64,000 bases of DNA, taken from assembly GCF_030269925.1 (NCBI RefSeq), contig NC_085127.1, positions 5,773,501 to 5,837,500 of the forward strand, in the 5' to 3' direction. The stretch comes from Bombyx mori (lineage: Eukaryota > Arthropoda > Insecta > Lepidoptera > Bombycidae). The translations under genes were made by a program, and so were the position numbers. The notes under the pieces are model-generated. The model did not search any database. It was not told the origin of the DNA and worked only from the letters and a program-made list of their open reading frames with translations. The stretch's first letter is position 1. Each line of letters begins with the position of its first letter. Of this stretch, positions 1 to 12,700 are shown one piece after another.

Positions 1-968
1 GGATAATTGTATTTTAATTTTGGAAGGTTTCACTTCTACCACGTGTGAATTGCACACATGTTTTTTTTAATCTAAGTTGTTGTTTTATAGTTAACTGTGA
101 ACGCAGCAAGTCTTCCAAATTAACAACCTCAACATGGTACCGGACGAGAAAGCCATCAACCCCTGCCTGACTCCTGCATATACATTTTGTACCTGCTGCA
201 TAGTACATGTTTTGGTATTTATTGAAATAACTGCATACAGAAATCACTGCTTAAGCAAATAGAAATCAATGTTTGCTACAAATAAAAATTTGAAAATGAT
301 TTCGACAAAAGTCAATATAACTTATTCTTGACCTTTTTGTTTATGTTTTGATATTTATAATATATAATTCCTGTGATATTGTTGTTTAGAAGCCTTTTTT
401 TGTAATACGGGGGAATCCTTTTCCGGATACCCACCCGGTCGAGAGGGTGACAGACCGGGTTATGTCGGACTACGGCGCCTCAAGAGAAGAAGAGGGAGAA
501 GAGGAAGACACAGGTTCTTCCAATTCTGGCGTGAGTCACTCTAGAATCGTCCGCTAAAACCGACTACCGACTAAACTCCATCGAGCTCCACCATTCAGAC
601 TCAACGAAACCTACGGTGCCGCATAGTGCGCGCTGAAAGTCCGCCTTTGCCGGTACCAGTCCTGATGATAGAACGGGATATCATCCCCGGGAAGATCCCG
701 CACAACGTCGTGTCTCAGAAGACACCGTGGGCAGCGCACAGAAGCCTATGCCGCCTCACCACTATCGTTTAGAAGCCTAGCTCAAACTAGAAATTTAAAA
801 TATTTCGAATTTTCCTTACAAAATTATGACTCAAACTTCTTATATGCAACATAATGCTCGCTAAAATCGAATAGGCGTTTTGATAAAAAACAAAAAAAAA
901 TTTTTTTTTTGTTTTTTCGACTTTATTAAAGTTATATAAATGACGAAAAAGTACCAAAAATTACTTAC
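1..968 (-). other. First intron (partial) of a CRAL-TRIO gene running off the left edge
   Basis: The exon at 969-1044 reads leftward and ends in a splice donor, so everything to its left is intron of that gene as far as the next exon. I see no second exon with the expected CRAL-TRIO N-terminal signature between 1 and 968. The interval holds one GC-rich LINE-like insertion (395-766) and otherwise AT-rich sequence with poly-A/T runs near 890-920. Confidence 0.6.
395..766 (-). mobile_element. 5'-truncated non-LTR retrotransposon fragment with target-site duplication
   Basis: A GC-rich block unlike its AT-rich surroundings is bounded by an 11-bp direct repeat, GTTTAGAAGCC, at 384-394 and 767-777. 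A T-run sits directly inside the left copy. A target-site duplication plus a poly-T left end means a retrotransposed sequence whose poly(A) tail points left, so it is inserted on the minus strand. I do not recognise the family. No long open frame survives. Confidence 0.65.
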
Positions 969-1044
969 GTATTTCCGGAAATTGAGGTTGATTTCGAACC
1001 CACTCGCTAAAAAGCGTCAGTTGCTTTTGTATTTCGGAATTCAT
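969..1044 (-). CDS. First coding exon of a CRAL-TRIO domain protein (partial gene)
   Basis: Read on the minus strand, an ATG at 1044 opens a 25-codon exon ending ..RNQPQFPEI plus one base, followed by the donor GTAAGT. It aligns residue for residue with the first exon of the complete neighbour at 15,242-15,329 (..ANRQPNLPKDI plus one base). Both share a short acidic/Gln start, the pattern W..RQP/NQP followed by FP/LP, and the same phase-1 exit. This is the usual N-terminal segment ahead of the helical CRAL-TRIO-N region in insect lipid-transfer proteins. A possible 3' splice site lies about 18 nt before the ATG, so a separate 5' UTR exon is likely. The remaining exons must lie left of the window. 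The family assignment rests only on this paralogy. Confidence 0.7.
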
Positions 1045-2525
1045 GTTCTCCACAACAGATCACTGAATGGAATTGTTATTATCACGATTCTATTTATTAT
1101 TATTATATGAAATTTCATTTACAATTAATTTAACGATTTGTGAATCACTTATAAATTTTCCTATCACATTTCTAAAAACACAATGGCAGCCTACAACATT
1201 AATTTCGATTGTGTGTGTATAAATTAGTCACATCGAAATATCTACTGATAGTGAACTAGCGATAATATTTGGCGATGCTCATAGCCAAAGAATTTCATCG
1301 CACGTTATCTATTCCGTAAAAATCTACCACGATTTTACGTACGATTCATATATTTTTTAACAATTGTAATATAAACAAATAATCAAAATTGTCTTTATTA
1401 TTCATCTAAGTAAGTAATACAGACGTTAATTATTCTAAACAATAGTTTTGTGTCAACATGTGTTGATAGAACGAAACTAACGAAGCGCGGCGTGACACAT
1501 TCGTGAGATCATCTGTTCACTTCAGCTGAATTTTAATATTGTTTATTAAATTTGTCTACTTGAAAAACACATTCACTGTATCTTAATTATCAAAAATCAA
1601 CTACACTATATTTAAAATTTGATGTTCAGAACATTCTAATGTCACTGCGCGGCGTAAAATGTGCAAGATTAGGTAACCTTGAACTAAATGGTTCAAACGG
1701 CCGGCTACCTTGAGCTTAGAGTGCGTGTTTATCTAAAAATACATTATAACGACCTATGTTTCGTAAATGTCATTGATTGACGGCAATCATAAACAAGATG
1801 AAAACTATGAATGCAGAGTTTAATACTACTGCTCCCGAAGATAAAATGATAACGATAAATGATATTATTAAACACCTGAACTACAATACATTATTTATTT
1901 GCTCGCCTAAAAATACCCGCAATAAAAAGGAAATTCAGTTGACAGACAATAACGCACGTCACACCAGCTCATTGACCTCGTGTCAGCTGATTTAAGTTCT
2001 TAAATTTTGAAACATTGCGTGCAGTGAAAAAAAAACTTTAGTCTCGTTTTTTAAGTAAAATCTTCTTTAGAGTCGTTACGATTAAAAACTCGATAAAACG
2101 GATATACCTAACACTAGAGCATCGACATCATAATCAGACAAACAGATATACATCAATAAGTACTGAGAGTATTGCAATCCCACAAGAGTCGGTATTCCCG
2201 TGGTGATCATTTCTGCCGCGAAGCAGTAATGCATTTGAGCACTTGTCCCAAGGTTAACACATTAAATTATACGGGACTTTATCGATTTATTTGGCAACGG
2301 ATTCCTCGCTTCAATGCTAATAATAAGATGGTGCTTGTCACTTGATATGTTCGCGTGCGCATGGTTTTCAAATCATTCTTCTACGTAATATTTGGGCATA
2401 GATTGAAGCGATATTGTTTACAACTGACTACTACTGCTATGCGGGAGAGAGAAGGAGCTTCCCCTCTATATACCCAAAACAAATGAATGTCTTTGTCAGG
2501 CGAATAAAATACTAAATTGAAGCTG
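1045..2525. other. Intergenic, upstream of the partial CRAL-TRIO gene
   Basis: AT-rich sequence with no coding exon that I can support. A short, badly decayed Bm1-like scrap (CATTTCTGCCGCGAAGCAGTAATGC region) lies near 2205-2235. The promoter or 5' UTR exon of the leftward gene may be here, but no motif is clear enough to place it. Confidence 0.4.
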
Positions 2526-2985
2526 TCGTGGCCTAAAGGATAAGATACCCGCTGAATTCTTATCAAGCGATGCAACTGTGCTGGTGCTCGAATCTCGCAA
2601 GCAGTTAACCAATTTTTATATAGAAATACACATTTAGCAAATAAATGTTCACGATATCTTCCGCGGTGAAGGAATAACATAGTCTAATAAAAATCTAACA
2701 CGCAAAAATTATAATTTGCGTAATTACTGATGATAGAACGTCTTCTGAGTCCGCACAGGTAGGTACCACCATCCTGCCTATTTCTGCCGTAAAGCAGTAA
2801 CGGGTTTCGGTTTGAATGGTGGGGCAGCCGTTGTAACTATACTGAGACCTTAGAACTTAAATCTCAAGGTGTGTGGCGCATTTACGCTGTAGATGTCTAT
2901 GGGCTCTAGTAACCACTTACCACCAGGTGGGCTGTCAGCTCGGCCACACATCTAAGCAATAAAATAATAATAAAAAAAAAAAATA
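2526..2985 (+). mobile_element. Bm1 SINE, near full length
   Basis: The left end carries the tRNA-like head: GTGGCCTAAAGGATAAGA (A-box region) near 2528 and a B-box-like GTGCTCGAATC near 2582. After that come the Bm1 body (GAGTCCGCAC, TTTCTGCCGTAAAGCAGTAA, GGTTTGAATGGTGGGGCAGC, ATTTACGCTGTAGATGTC), the 3' end ATCTAAGCAATAAAA and an A-rich tail. RNA polymerase III internal promoters are expected for this family. A second, short 3'-end scrap of the same family lies at 3001-3045. Confidence 0.85.
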
Positions 2986-4259
2986 ATAGAAACTTAAAAA
3001 CCAGTTGGGCCGCCAGTTCGTCCACGCATCTAAGCAATAAAAAAAATCTTTCAACATTCGTCTTAAATTTTATAATTTTTTCGACAAGACAACTAGACAT
3101 TAATAACTATCCCTTTGTAAATTAAATAAGTACCACGTCTTAGTCCGTTAGGTCAACTTAACAAAAGAAAAAAAAATCAAAATACATAATCTAAAAATTT
3201 ATTAAAAAATCGCAACACCTTACGTTTAGAACAACAACAAAAAAAAAACAGAGAATATATAAAAATAACTACCTATTCAGGTTGTCTTACTTATAAATAC
3301 GGAATGTTGTATTCACTTTCACCAAATAATAAAAATATTTTCTATTATTTATTTATTTATGGCGGACTTAATGCCTTTATTAGCATTTTTCATCAAAAAT
3401 TCCCGCGAAGGTTCCGTTAATACCTCTAAATACACACGCATATATAACATTTATAATCACATTATCTAATAGTTTGTAATTTGTATTGACTTTGAAGTGT
3501 TTTTTTTAGATTAAGATACATACGTGATTATATCTGAGTTTATTCAGTGATTAATTGTGTCAACTTAACTTTGTAACAACTAATCCAATAACACACACCT
3601 TTTAAATGTTTTTTTTTAAATGAAATCTATTTGACTTTATCTTCGTAATAGGAAACATCACTAGTGCTTAAAAAAAACTACTGAAATGATTATTGTACAA
3701 AAACCGACACTGGTCTTAATAACAAATTGTGTGACTCAACAGAGAGAACTGACCAAAGAGACTTTTGTGCGAAATAAAATCAAACTCAAAAATAATGAGA
3801 ACTACTACATACTTTGTACATACATTATTAGGTAACAAAGGAGGGAAGAAGAAATTGGACATTATGTCATCTCTTCCGTTCAAAAGTTCCAATTATGTTC
3901 TTTCTTACTTTGTAGTAACATGATTTCTTTTTTATTATTATTATTATTATTATTCAGTCACTTCTTTAATTCCACTACGAAGATCTTGGTAATTTAACAC
4001 ACATTCTGTGAATAGACAGAGCCTTTGAGGTTTTTTTTATCATGCAGCAACTATATTATTAGATATAGTATAACTATACTATAGCATTTAGATTTTAATC
4101 GAATTCATTAGTTCTGTTGAATAGTTATATTGCTACATAATTTCGAAAAAAAAAACAACAATTATTCTATCTGTAAACTATTTCGCATAAACGTAACGAA
4201 TCACATAAATCTACCAAGTAATTGAGATGTAAAATATAATTTCGATGAGTACCTATATA
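2986..4259. other. Intergenic, no gene seen
   Basis: AT-rich sequence. It contains a Bm1 3'-end scrap (about 3001-3045), simple repeats (TTAT)n near 3345 and (TTA)n near 3935-3955, and nothing else I can support. Confidence 0.4.
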
Positions 4260-4493
4260 TCGACGCTTGAAAGGCAAATATGACTAAGCGACAATGCGTG
4301 AACTTTACAGTAGACTAATTTAAAGTTGAAATACCTGAAAAAAATTATATTTTAACGAATCTAGCTGTAGGATTTAAATGATTTTAATAGACCTAGAAAT
4401 ATATATTTTTTGCGCATCGAATATGGTTATTGCCTATCATTTATGTACAAAGCAGTTATTGTCGCTTAGTCACGTTTGCCTTTCAAGCGTCGA
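4260..4493. mobile_element. Short MITE with CGACGCTTGAAAGGC inverted repeats (copy 1)
   Basis: The ends are inverted copies of each other: TCGACGCTTGAAAGGCAAA at the left and TTTGCCTTTCAAGCGTCGA at the right. The complementary GACTAAGCGACAAT motif extends both ends. TA flanks both sides, which fits a Tc1/mariner-type target. A longer copy in the opposite orientation is at 52,828-53,083 inside the kinase gene. There is no transposase, so it is non-autonomous. Confidence 0.75.
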
Positions 4494-5732
4494 TATGTTT
4501 AATTATAATGAGACATTAAACTGGTGCGTTTACATTCGAATATTCATATTATCAAAAACAAAGATGTAAAAAATATATAATATAAATAATCCAAATAACT
4601 TAACAAAATATCAATGAAAGCTCATAAAGACATTAATTGAAGTGGTAACATTATTGAGGTAATAATTTTCGAAGCATAGGCATAGCCTTGAAAATTCCTT
4701 TGCGCTAATTTTAAAGTCGTCACCATAGATAATAAATACACGCGGTCGTCACCATAGATTATACACTTAATATGTCGTCACGGTGTTTTCGGATTGAATG
4801 AAATCCAATGAAGTAGGAAACCTATATAGGTCTATGATGAAATCGGAGCTCAAATATCATCGTGTCGTTAAAATTAAACCAGAAACATGAGCTGTTATGA
4901 TTGCTGGTAGGTAGTAAAGTTCTGTCGTCCTGCCTATCACTGCGGCGAAATGGTCATGCGTTACGGTTGAGGTCAATAGCCGGGTATTTCAATTATGGCG
5001 GGCTTGCTTCTCGCGTTGGCGCCTCAGTGTTATTAAGTTGGTAGCTTAATACAAAATCGGACGTGAATACGAAAAAGTGTTTTTATGATAGAATTATAAT
5101 TGCTTTCACGATTTAATCTAATGTTTTTTTTATTGTCATTATGTTATTTCGGAGGCGTCAAATACTTTACAGTTTTCTAGTACTAGTTTCGTAGTTACGG
5201 ATGAGTAAGGTTATAATAGCGTATAATTTAATGACAAGAAAAAACGCGAAATTAAACTTTAAAAGTAATTTTGATTATGTATGTCTGATATTGGAAACAA
5301 ACTTTAAAATAATGCAAATCCGAAGAAAATATTAAGTATTATGATATTGGAAACAAACTTTAAAATAATGCGATTTATTTTGTTTTGTGGATGTAATTAT
5401 AAATAGTTACATAAATAATGTTATTTCAGAATGTTCGAGAAACTTTCTCGAATTATTGTCTTGTGCTTTCGAGCTTCGAAGTTATCCTACGATTGAGATT
5501 TAATTATAGAAACCATTGTAATTTTAATCTTTAAGGATCTCGACAAATCAGTCTTATGCAAAACTTAATCTATGGCAAGAGTTCGGAACGATCCGACATC
5601 AGATGAAAATTCATTTTTGTTCTTCGATTTCTTCTCGACTCTCCACAGATTATCGTCACTGAGAATTTCCCTGTAAAAAGTACCAATATTTTATTTGGAC
5701 TTCCCAAAAATTCATCTGGTATACTTGGCTTA
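4494..5732. other. Intergenic; contains a 56-bp-spaced direct repeat and a decayed Bm1
   Basis: The segment GATATTGGAAACAAACTTTA with its continuation occurs at 5287-5315 and again at 5343-5371, a local duplication with a 56-bp spacing. Around 4905-5010 there is a badly decayed Bm1-like stretch. No coding exon was seen. Confidence 0.5.
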
Positions 5733-5850
5733 TCGGTAGGCAGCGGCTTGGCTCTGCCCCTGGCATTGCTGAAGTCCATGGGCGACGGTAACCACTCACC
5801 ATCAGGTGGGCCGTATACTCGTCTGCCTACAAGGGCAATAAAAAAAAATA
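5733..5850 (+). repeat. SINE-like 3' end, GGTAGGCAGCGGCTTGG family
   Basis: A ~115-bp unit starts GGTAGGCAGCGGCTTGGCTC and runs through CCATCAGGTGGGCCGTATAC to CTGCCTACAAGGGCAATAAAA plus poly(A). Its 3' half resembles the Bm1 3' end (CAGGTGGGCtGT..GCTCGTC..AAGCAATAAA), so it is probably a related SINE or a shared 3' tail. Further copies are at 7634, 10,450, 32,036, 34,290 and 43,180. Confidence 0.75.
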
Positions 5851-6120
5851 CAATCACAACATAATTATTATATCCGAATTGTACATTGATTAGGCTTCTT
5901 TGGTCGATAGACCGTCGACAGTAAATAAAAATTAAGAATCTGGTAGTAAAAATAAATATTCTACGGTTGCTTTTGTAATTATTACACATTTAAGCTTTAT
6001 AAAACTATTATCAAAGTATATGACAACATTTAGAATATGCACGTTATAATATTTTCTGATACCCTAGAAAATACTAACTAACCACTATCTGCGGTGAATA
6101 CATTATAATAAAAACTTTTA

Positions 6121-6353
6121 TTTTAATTGCTTAAATGGATGGACGAACACACTGCCCACCTGATGTTAAGTGGTTAATGGAGCCCATAGGCATTAACAAC
6201 GTAAATGTTGCCACTCACATGAGACATGAGTTCTAAGGTCTCCATTTTTACAGAACAACGGTTGCCTTCAAACCGAAACGCATTACTGCTTCACGGCAGA
6301 AATAGACAGTGGCGGTACCTACCCGTGCGGATCTACAAGACGTCCTACTACCA
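6121..6353 (-). mobile_element. Bm1 SINE, 5'-truncated
   Basis: Reverse-complement Bm1. TTGCTTAAATGGATGGACGA (3' end) is at the left, then GTTAAGTGGTTAATGGAGCC, then ACCGAAACGCATTACTGCTT, ending with the inverted head GTAGGACGTC. It lies just downstream of the CRAL-TRIO stop codon (6615). Confidence 0.85.
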
Positions 6354-6614
6354 ATAAATTATCTTTCAATTCGACCGAGCGCGTTAGGAATAGGTATACT
6401 GTATACTGTATACAACAACTCTCTGTAAGCTTTAAGCTTAGTGTTAAGTTGCGCATCGGCACAGCTCTATGGTCATTTAGGAGCTCGACTGAGGCAAGAA
6501 ACTCGAGAATATCGACCATCGCATTAGATTGTAGTATTATAATTTCACATTGATTCAATAAAACATAGTTATAAAATAAAAATAAAAACAATATAATTAA
6601 ATATATAGATATGG

Positions 6615-6755
6615 TTACTTTCTACTCTCCAACAGTTCCATAGCATCTTTGTTGAATTCCACCATGCTTTTCCTCGTACCACCATAGTCGGAAGGCAGAT
6701 CTTCTTTCTTCACGAAATCGTAAAGGGTTTGTGAATTCGGCGTGTGGAAATGTAT
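6615..6755 (-). CDS. CRAL-TRIO gene, coding exon 5 (last)
   Basis: It starts after the acceptor TTTAG at 6755 in phase 0 and encodes IHFHTPNSQTLYDF.., LPSDYGGTRKSM and ..ELLESRK, stopping with TAA at 6615. HTP..L..LYDFV followed by LP.DYGG is the standard end of the SEC14 fold. Confidence 0.93.
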   Translation of the reverse strand: MHFHTPNSQTLYDFVKKEDLPSDYGGTRKSMVEFNKDAMELLESRK

Positions 6756-9700
6756 CTAAAGAATAAATTTCCATCAATGCATGTATAATCAGATTATCAA
6801 TGACATTAAATATGTTATATTAGAATTAGTAATAACGGGGAAAATAGAATGTCTCAAACATGAAAGAATCCTGAGGAGCATCCACGCAGGAGTCAGTCAC
6901 CGTCGATACCCTAGACACGTCTTTACGGATCCATGAGATCTAATAACTCTTGCTCTAACTCTCTTAGACGCCTTCAGCTCTAAAACTAGGAGCCGACTTA
7001 AGGACCCCGGTAACCTTACTCGTGCAACATAACCCCTACATCAGCCCGCTGAGCTGCTTGCCGAATCTTCTTAGTGGGTCGCGATTCCGATCAGGTAGTA
7101 GATGTATTCATGGAGCAGCTATCCTTGAGCCGTTAGGTCTTCGGAGGTGCTCTGAGGCGCTTCGGAAAAGCTGTTTACACATCCCATCCTTTCTAGTTGA
7201 GCCCGGGCTCGTCCACCTGTCTGGTGAAACTGGAAAGGCCTCCGGGCCACCAGTTTTTTTTTTAGTTCTTAAATTATTATACATACATTTCAAAACTACT
7301 TCTACAGTTCAATCTCGCGTTTTTTACGTGGTCGTAAAATGTAATTGTAAACTGCAAAGTAACCCGAACGTGGGAAATAATATGATGTTAATAAAAAACG
7401 CAAGATTAAATAATAATTTGCTATTAATTTTAATTTTGATTATTTCTACGAAAACCGAAGATGTATGCGAATATTTTTGTGTGCATATATTTTGTATTAA
7501 TCCAACTGTAGTGTCTTTCAAACAGATTTACAATATTACAGAGACATAAAAAAAGGCAAAAGGAGGTGCCTCAGCTGCCCACCTACTTACCTTTTTATTA
7601 TTATCTGTGATATTGTGTATTGTGTATTGTGTATGGTAGGCAGCGGCTTGGCTCTGCCCCTGGCACTGCTGACGTCCATGAGCGACGGTGACCACTTACC
7701 ATCAGGTGGGCCGTATGCTCGTCTGCATACAAAGGCAATAAAAAAATAATAAAAAAAATCCAATTGTTTTTTTTCTCAACTGAAGCGGCATATAAAATGA
7801 TAGCGGTTAGTCATCATGCAGCCTCAAAAGTTATTGGCTAGACATATATATATCTATAGATACTTATTGATTATCAGATTCACTGACCATATTCGTAATT
7901 TCTTGCTTCATGAAAGGCTTCAACAACGCGTACAATTTGTCTACAAACGGAGGGGCGTTCACAATGTGAATCTGCTTCAGACGTATCGGCATTGCGTCCT
8001 GAAATAAATAAAAAATAGATATTCTATATTAAAGAAAAAAAAGAAATCATTTATACGCCAAGCATAGTGAAAATGAGTTATTACATAAGTTAAAAGCAGC
8101 GTGCGTGTTTGCTTTGTCACTAAATAACATGCGAATTTTAGTGCAGTACAAGATAATATGATATTATATAATTTACCTTTCATTCATCCATAATTCAACA
8201 AATAATAAAAAAATCCATTTATTTTGAATGTCGTCCCTAGGAAAATCATTTATGTGATAATAATTTTCACTAATAAGATTATCTTTTAGCTTTTTCTTAA
8301 AATGACAATCGTCTAGGTCTCTTTTTTTTTATTTTTTTTATTGCCCTTGTAGGCAGATGAGCTCACAGCCCACCCGGTGTTATGTAGTTACTGAAGCCCA
8401 TAGACATCTACAACGTAAATGCCACCACCCACCTTGAGATATGAATTCTAAGGTCTCAGTATTACTGCTTCACGGCAGAAATAGGCGGGGTGGTGGTACC
8501 TACCCGTGCGGACTCACGCGAGGTCCTACCATCAGTAAAAACTTGACACCAGGGTTTCACTTAGCTATAGCATTGCAGACGTTCGCTAGTGACAGCGACC
8601 CCTTAGGTGGGCCATACTTAATAGCATAAAGGCTAGAATTAACAAAAAAATCAGTATACAGATTTTATGACCATTAGGGTCAATTCCCACTGAAAGAGCA
8701 GCGGCCGGCAGCGTCTTTTTGAGACAAAATATTACAAACTATTTTGAATCTTATCTACGTGATTAAAAAGTTCATAGTCATTTGAAGGCAAAGGAGGGGT
8801 AGCGTGGCGTCGCGAGGCTGCACGAGCCTTCTACCGACTAGTCAAAAGAGGCGCCGCGCGGCTGATCGCGGCGCAGCTAGCTGACGTGCGGCCGACCGTG
8901 GTGCAGCTGACAGACTCGCGGCTGCGCGCGAGCGACCGTTTCATACCCGCCCGCCCTGCCGCTTGCGCATTTCGCGTCATTTTATTAGAGGGTATCTTGT
9001 TCTTCTTCTACAGCCAGTGCTATGATACATAAATCCAAATCCACTATATTTATTGCCACACAACTTTCCTTGAGTGAAGTAGATCGCACACTAGTTTTCA
9101 AAGCTACCACGCGGAGGCTCATTGCGGCGCCTCGGGATGCCGCGCTGCCTCTCGCGGCGCCGCACTGCCCCTTGCGGCGCCGCGCTCAGTCACTTGCTCT
9201 TACGGCCGCTGCGCGCCGCTGCTCTTTCAGTGGGAATTGACCCTTATAGCGTATTTTAATTATTGCGTATTATGAGTTAATATTTTTTTTCCTACCTAAG
9301 CTGATAGCCTTGAGAGGCTATTTCAGCGTTACCTTAACTAGTAGGTGAGTTCGCGGGGCTCAAACCTGACGACGTTGCTAACACGAACCCTAGCAAGAGC
9401 CGCGCTTCGCAGAATCTACCAGCGGATCGGAAACGGGACCCACTGAGAATATCCTGCCAGAAACTCAGTGGGCTGTGTCTGAGGGTTAATTTACTCAACG
9501 AGCCCTTTATCGCAAACGACGGGTTCGACGAGAACGGTGACCGGTGCTTGAGGTACCTAAAAGCACCGTTAGTGGATCGAGAGGATCCGAAATGACGTGT
9601 TTGGGGCGACGTCGACTGCTTTCCATTCTTTCCGCAGGATCCGGAATGCGTTAATAATCTTGATTACTCGGTTATTTCTGCAAGGGTTTTCTCAACGGCA

Positions 9701-12700
9701 ACTAATTTGTAGTCAAGCTCGAACCATAATAATAGTTTAATTTAAGTTTACTTAATTGCAAAATGTAATTTTATTTTAATAATAGTTTGCATAATTAATT
9801 TCAAGTTCGTTCTGTTGTTGATTATAAATATTTATCACAATAACAAAAAATTACTATTGTTTTTATTGCATGATTTTAAAAAGTGAGTTCATTAAAATTA
9901 TTTAATAAAATAAGTTTAATATTATTCATGTAGTAGTAAATGTATAGTGATATGAATTAGTAGTAATAGTAATAGTTAGTAAGTTCGTAATAGTAATATT
10001 ATAATTTTATTTGAAAAAGTGAAGCTCACCTCCTGATATTTCGATAGTTTCTTTGCAACGGACACGTTGAATTTCGTGATAAATTTCAATGAAATATCTT
10101 TAACGTCCATTATAACCATATCGTCTTCCTCAAGCTTCTTATCGCTCAGCAACCAAGAATCCGTAGTTAACATGAAAACCTTGGCATCTTGTACGTAGTC
10201 GTAATTTTCCAAAGACGGGTCATTTAATTGCCATATCCACACGAATCTTCTTCCCGGTATTTCGTAGTGGGCGAGGTTTCTAAGAAAATAATGAAGCATC
10301 AAAACTATTCTTCTTTTATCTCATGGCCGACGCGACTAGAGGTCAACGACACAATAATGTGACTGAGTGGTACTTTGACGTAGGTACTTTGAGATTTTCG
10401 GCAAAGCCTTGTTGGCTTTGAAATGCATTGTGCTGTATATTAAATTTGTTTTTTTTTTATTGCCCTTGTAGGCAGACGAGCATACGGCCCACCTGATGGT
10501 GAGTGGTTACCGTCGCCCATGGACTTCAGCAATGCCAGGGACAGAGCCAAGCCGCTGCCTACCGTTAATTGTGCATTGAATCTAATAAACTAAATTGCTT
10601 TATTAATTCATCTCATGAACTGGTAATAACAAGCCAGTTTGATCTGTCTCTGATATATGTATAAGTTAAGAAAAATTAATATAAAGAGTTAAGTAGCATG
10701 AGAAAAAATGTTTAGGTATTTTGATAACTTTGACAATATCTGGTAGTACTACTATACGAATGATTTAAGTTTAATTAAAACTCCCCTTATTTTAATCTCG
10801 TATTTTTTATTGTATTAAAAAATTATACGACTATATACTATATAATATATAATAATATTATAAAGAGGAAAGATTTGTTTGTTTGTTTGTTTCGAATAGG
10901 CTCCGAAACTACTGGACCGATTTGAAAAATTCTTTTTCCATTAGAAGCCGACATTGTCCCTGATGAACATAGGCTACTTTTTTTTTTCTTTTTTTTTTTT
11001 TTTTTTTCATGTGTGTTTTAATGTTTCCGAAGCGAAGCGAGGGCGGGTCGCTAGTATACTATAAAACTTTTAAATAATTATAAAAACATAATATAATGAA
11101 CAGCTCTTTGCACGCAGAAATGACTAACAATACCTCAAAGTTCGGTCTTGCGACGAATATTTACCAGTCGTATATTATACAAAGACAATACAATACAAAC
11201 AGTGCACAAATAAATAAAATTAATCATTTTCCATTATGAATATGAAAAGTTGTTTAAATAGATGAATGCACACAGTTTTTTTTCGGTTAGACCTCGATTA
11301 ATTAACTTTGGGACTAAGGTCGCTACGACCTTTGCCTTTTGTTACACATTCGACATTGTCGAACAGATTCGCCTCGATCCAGTTTTGTCCAGAGCCACGA
11401 CCTTCGCAGCTTGTCAGGGGATTCACTGACCTTTGCCTCGTTAGTAATAATGATACATTTGCTATTTATTGATTTTATTCTCATTCAAACGGATTGGAAT
11501 TAGAACGGGATTTAGAATAAGACGTCCGGCACATTCGTATTGAGCGATACGACTGTGCCGGCGCGGCGTTCCAATACTTCCAATCCCGCAGGCAGATACC
11601 AATTTTTCTAATGAAATACGTCCATAACCAATTTTCACGAATGACCTCCACAGTGAAGCAATAATATTGTATAATAAAAATGTAACCCGCAAATAAAATC
11701 GTATTAACTGATGGTAAGGTCTCTTGTGAACCCGCACGGGTAGGTACCACCACCCTGTCTATACCTGTCGTCAAGAAGTAATGCGTTTCAGTTTGAAGGA
11801 TGGTCTAGCAGTAGTGTTATAAAACTTAGAATTTATACTTAGAATTTATGTCTCAAAATGCAGGGCAGCATTCACAATGTTGATTTCTATGGGTTCGGTG
11901 TACTTAGTGGGAATTTTTAACTTCTCGATCGCGTGAAAGTTAACTCAAATTTGTATGGAGTTGGGCAAGGTTCTTACGTGTTCCACTAGGGGCGCTGTTC
12001 CAAATCCGTACAAAGCATACTGGTAACTACTTCACACCAGATGAGCCACTCGTCTGAGCAATAATAAAAATATAAAGGTATTCCCATTTCAATTGTTTTG
12101 TTAATTAACAAGAGATTAACCAAGCCGTGGTTGAAAATAAATGAACATGTAGGTCTTTCACCCATCATCCATCACTTGTCTCCTAAATTGTCAATAGCGT
12201 TACGGACTAATATATATGTTTTTTTAGGCTTAGATGGGTAGGCGTGATCGTGACCTGTCTGGTGCTTAGCGGGAACCAGGTGTCATTGATCTTAAGTCTC
12301 AGACATAAGGTGGAAATTACAATGCATTGTAATAATCACTTTCCTACGCGTCTTCTATATACACTTACAGAATTTGCAAAGCCTTCTTCATTGGCGGCGA
12401 CGAAGGATCTCTGTTGGTGAACAGTTCAGGTGACGACGAACGTATGCCGCAGAACAACTCCAACGTGACCTTCGACTTGTCCAAGTCATAGTAACAGCTG
12501 TGTAGGAATTGTAAAAGAATTGCGTCTTCTGTAATCAGAAATAACAATTGTAATACATACTGAACAAACATCTGCACGTTTCATTGTGATGCGTAATGAA
12601 AATTATTTTATATTTAAATATACAATTTACTCATTCCCATTATCCCAATTAATGTTATTATATTTTGAGGATTTTTATAATATATTTTATTTATAATTTG

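Larger units (their letters stand above)
6756..7887 (-). other. CRAL-TRIO gene intron 4
   Basis: This intron carries a LINE 3'-region fragment (about 6860-7262) and a SINE-like 3' end (7634-7752). Nothing else was recognised. Confidence 0.8.
7999..10029 (-). other. CRAL-TRIO gene intron 3
   Basis: It contains a Bm1 copy (8333-8537), the 567-bp Harbinger-like MITE (8677-9243) and a LINE 3' end (9283-9655). The remainder is AT-rich. Confidence 0.8.
10280..12368 (-). other. CRAL-TRIO gene intron 2
   Basis: It contains a reversed SINE-like 3' end (10,450-10,562), a CGGGTCGCTAGTATAC-ending repeat (10,843-11,057) and a diverged Bm1-type SINE (11,510-12,072). No exon was recognised. Confidence 0.8.

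Noticed and set aside
14..247. 77-codon minus-strand frame, tested as exon 2 of the partial CRAL-TRIO gene
   Set aside because: It lacks the FLHSCYY and NRDP signature expected at that place and has no clear acceptor in phase.
2381..2680. 99-codon open frame, minus strand
   Set aside because: It is antisense to the tRNA-like head of a full-length Bm1.
7022..7549. 175-codon open frame, plus strand
   Set aside because: It lies across a LINE 3' region in an intron of the opposite-strand gene. No domain is seen, and the related copy at 48,460-48,989 does not keep the frame.
9022..9240. 72-codon open frame repeated at 17,742-17,960
   Set aside because: It is conserved only because both lie in the same MITE. 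It runs into the inverted terminus and has no protein domain.
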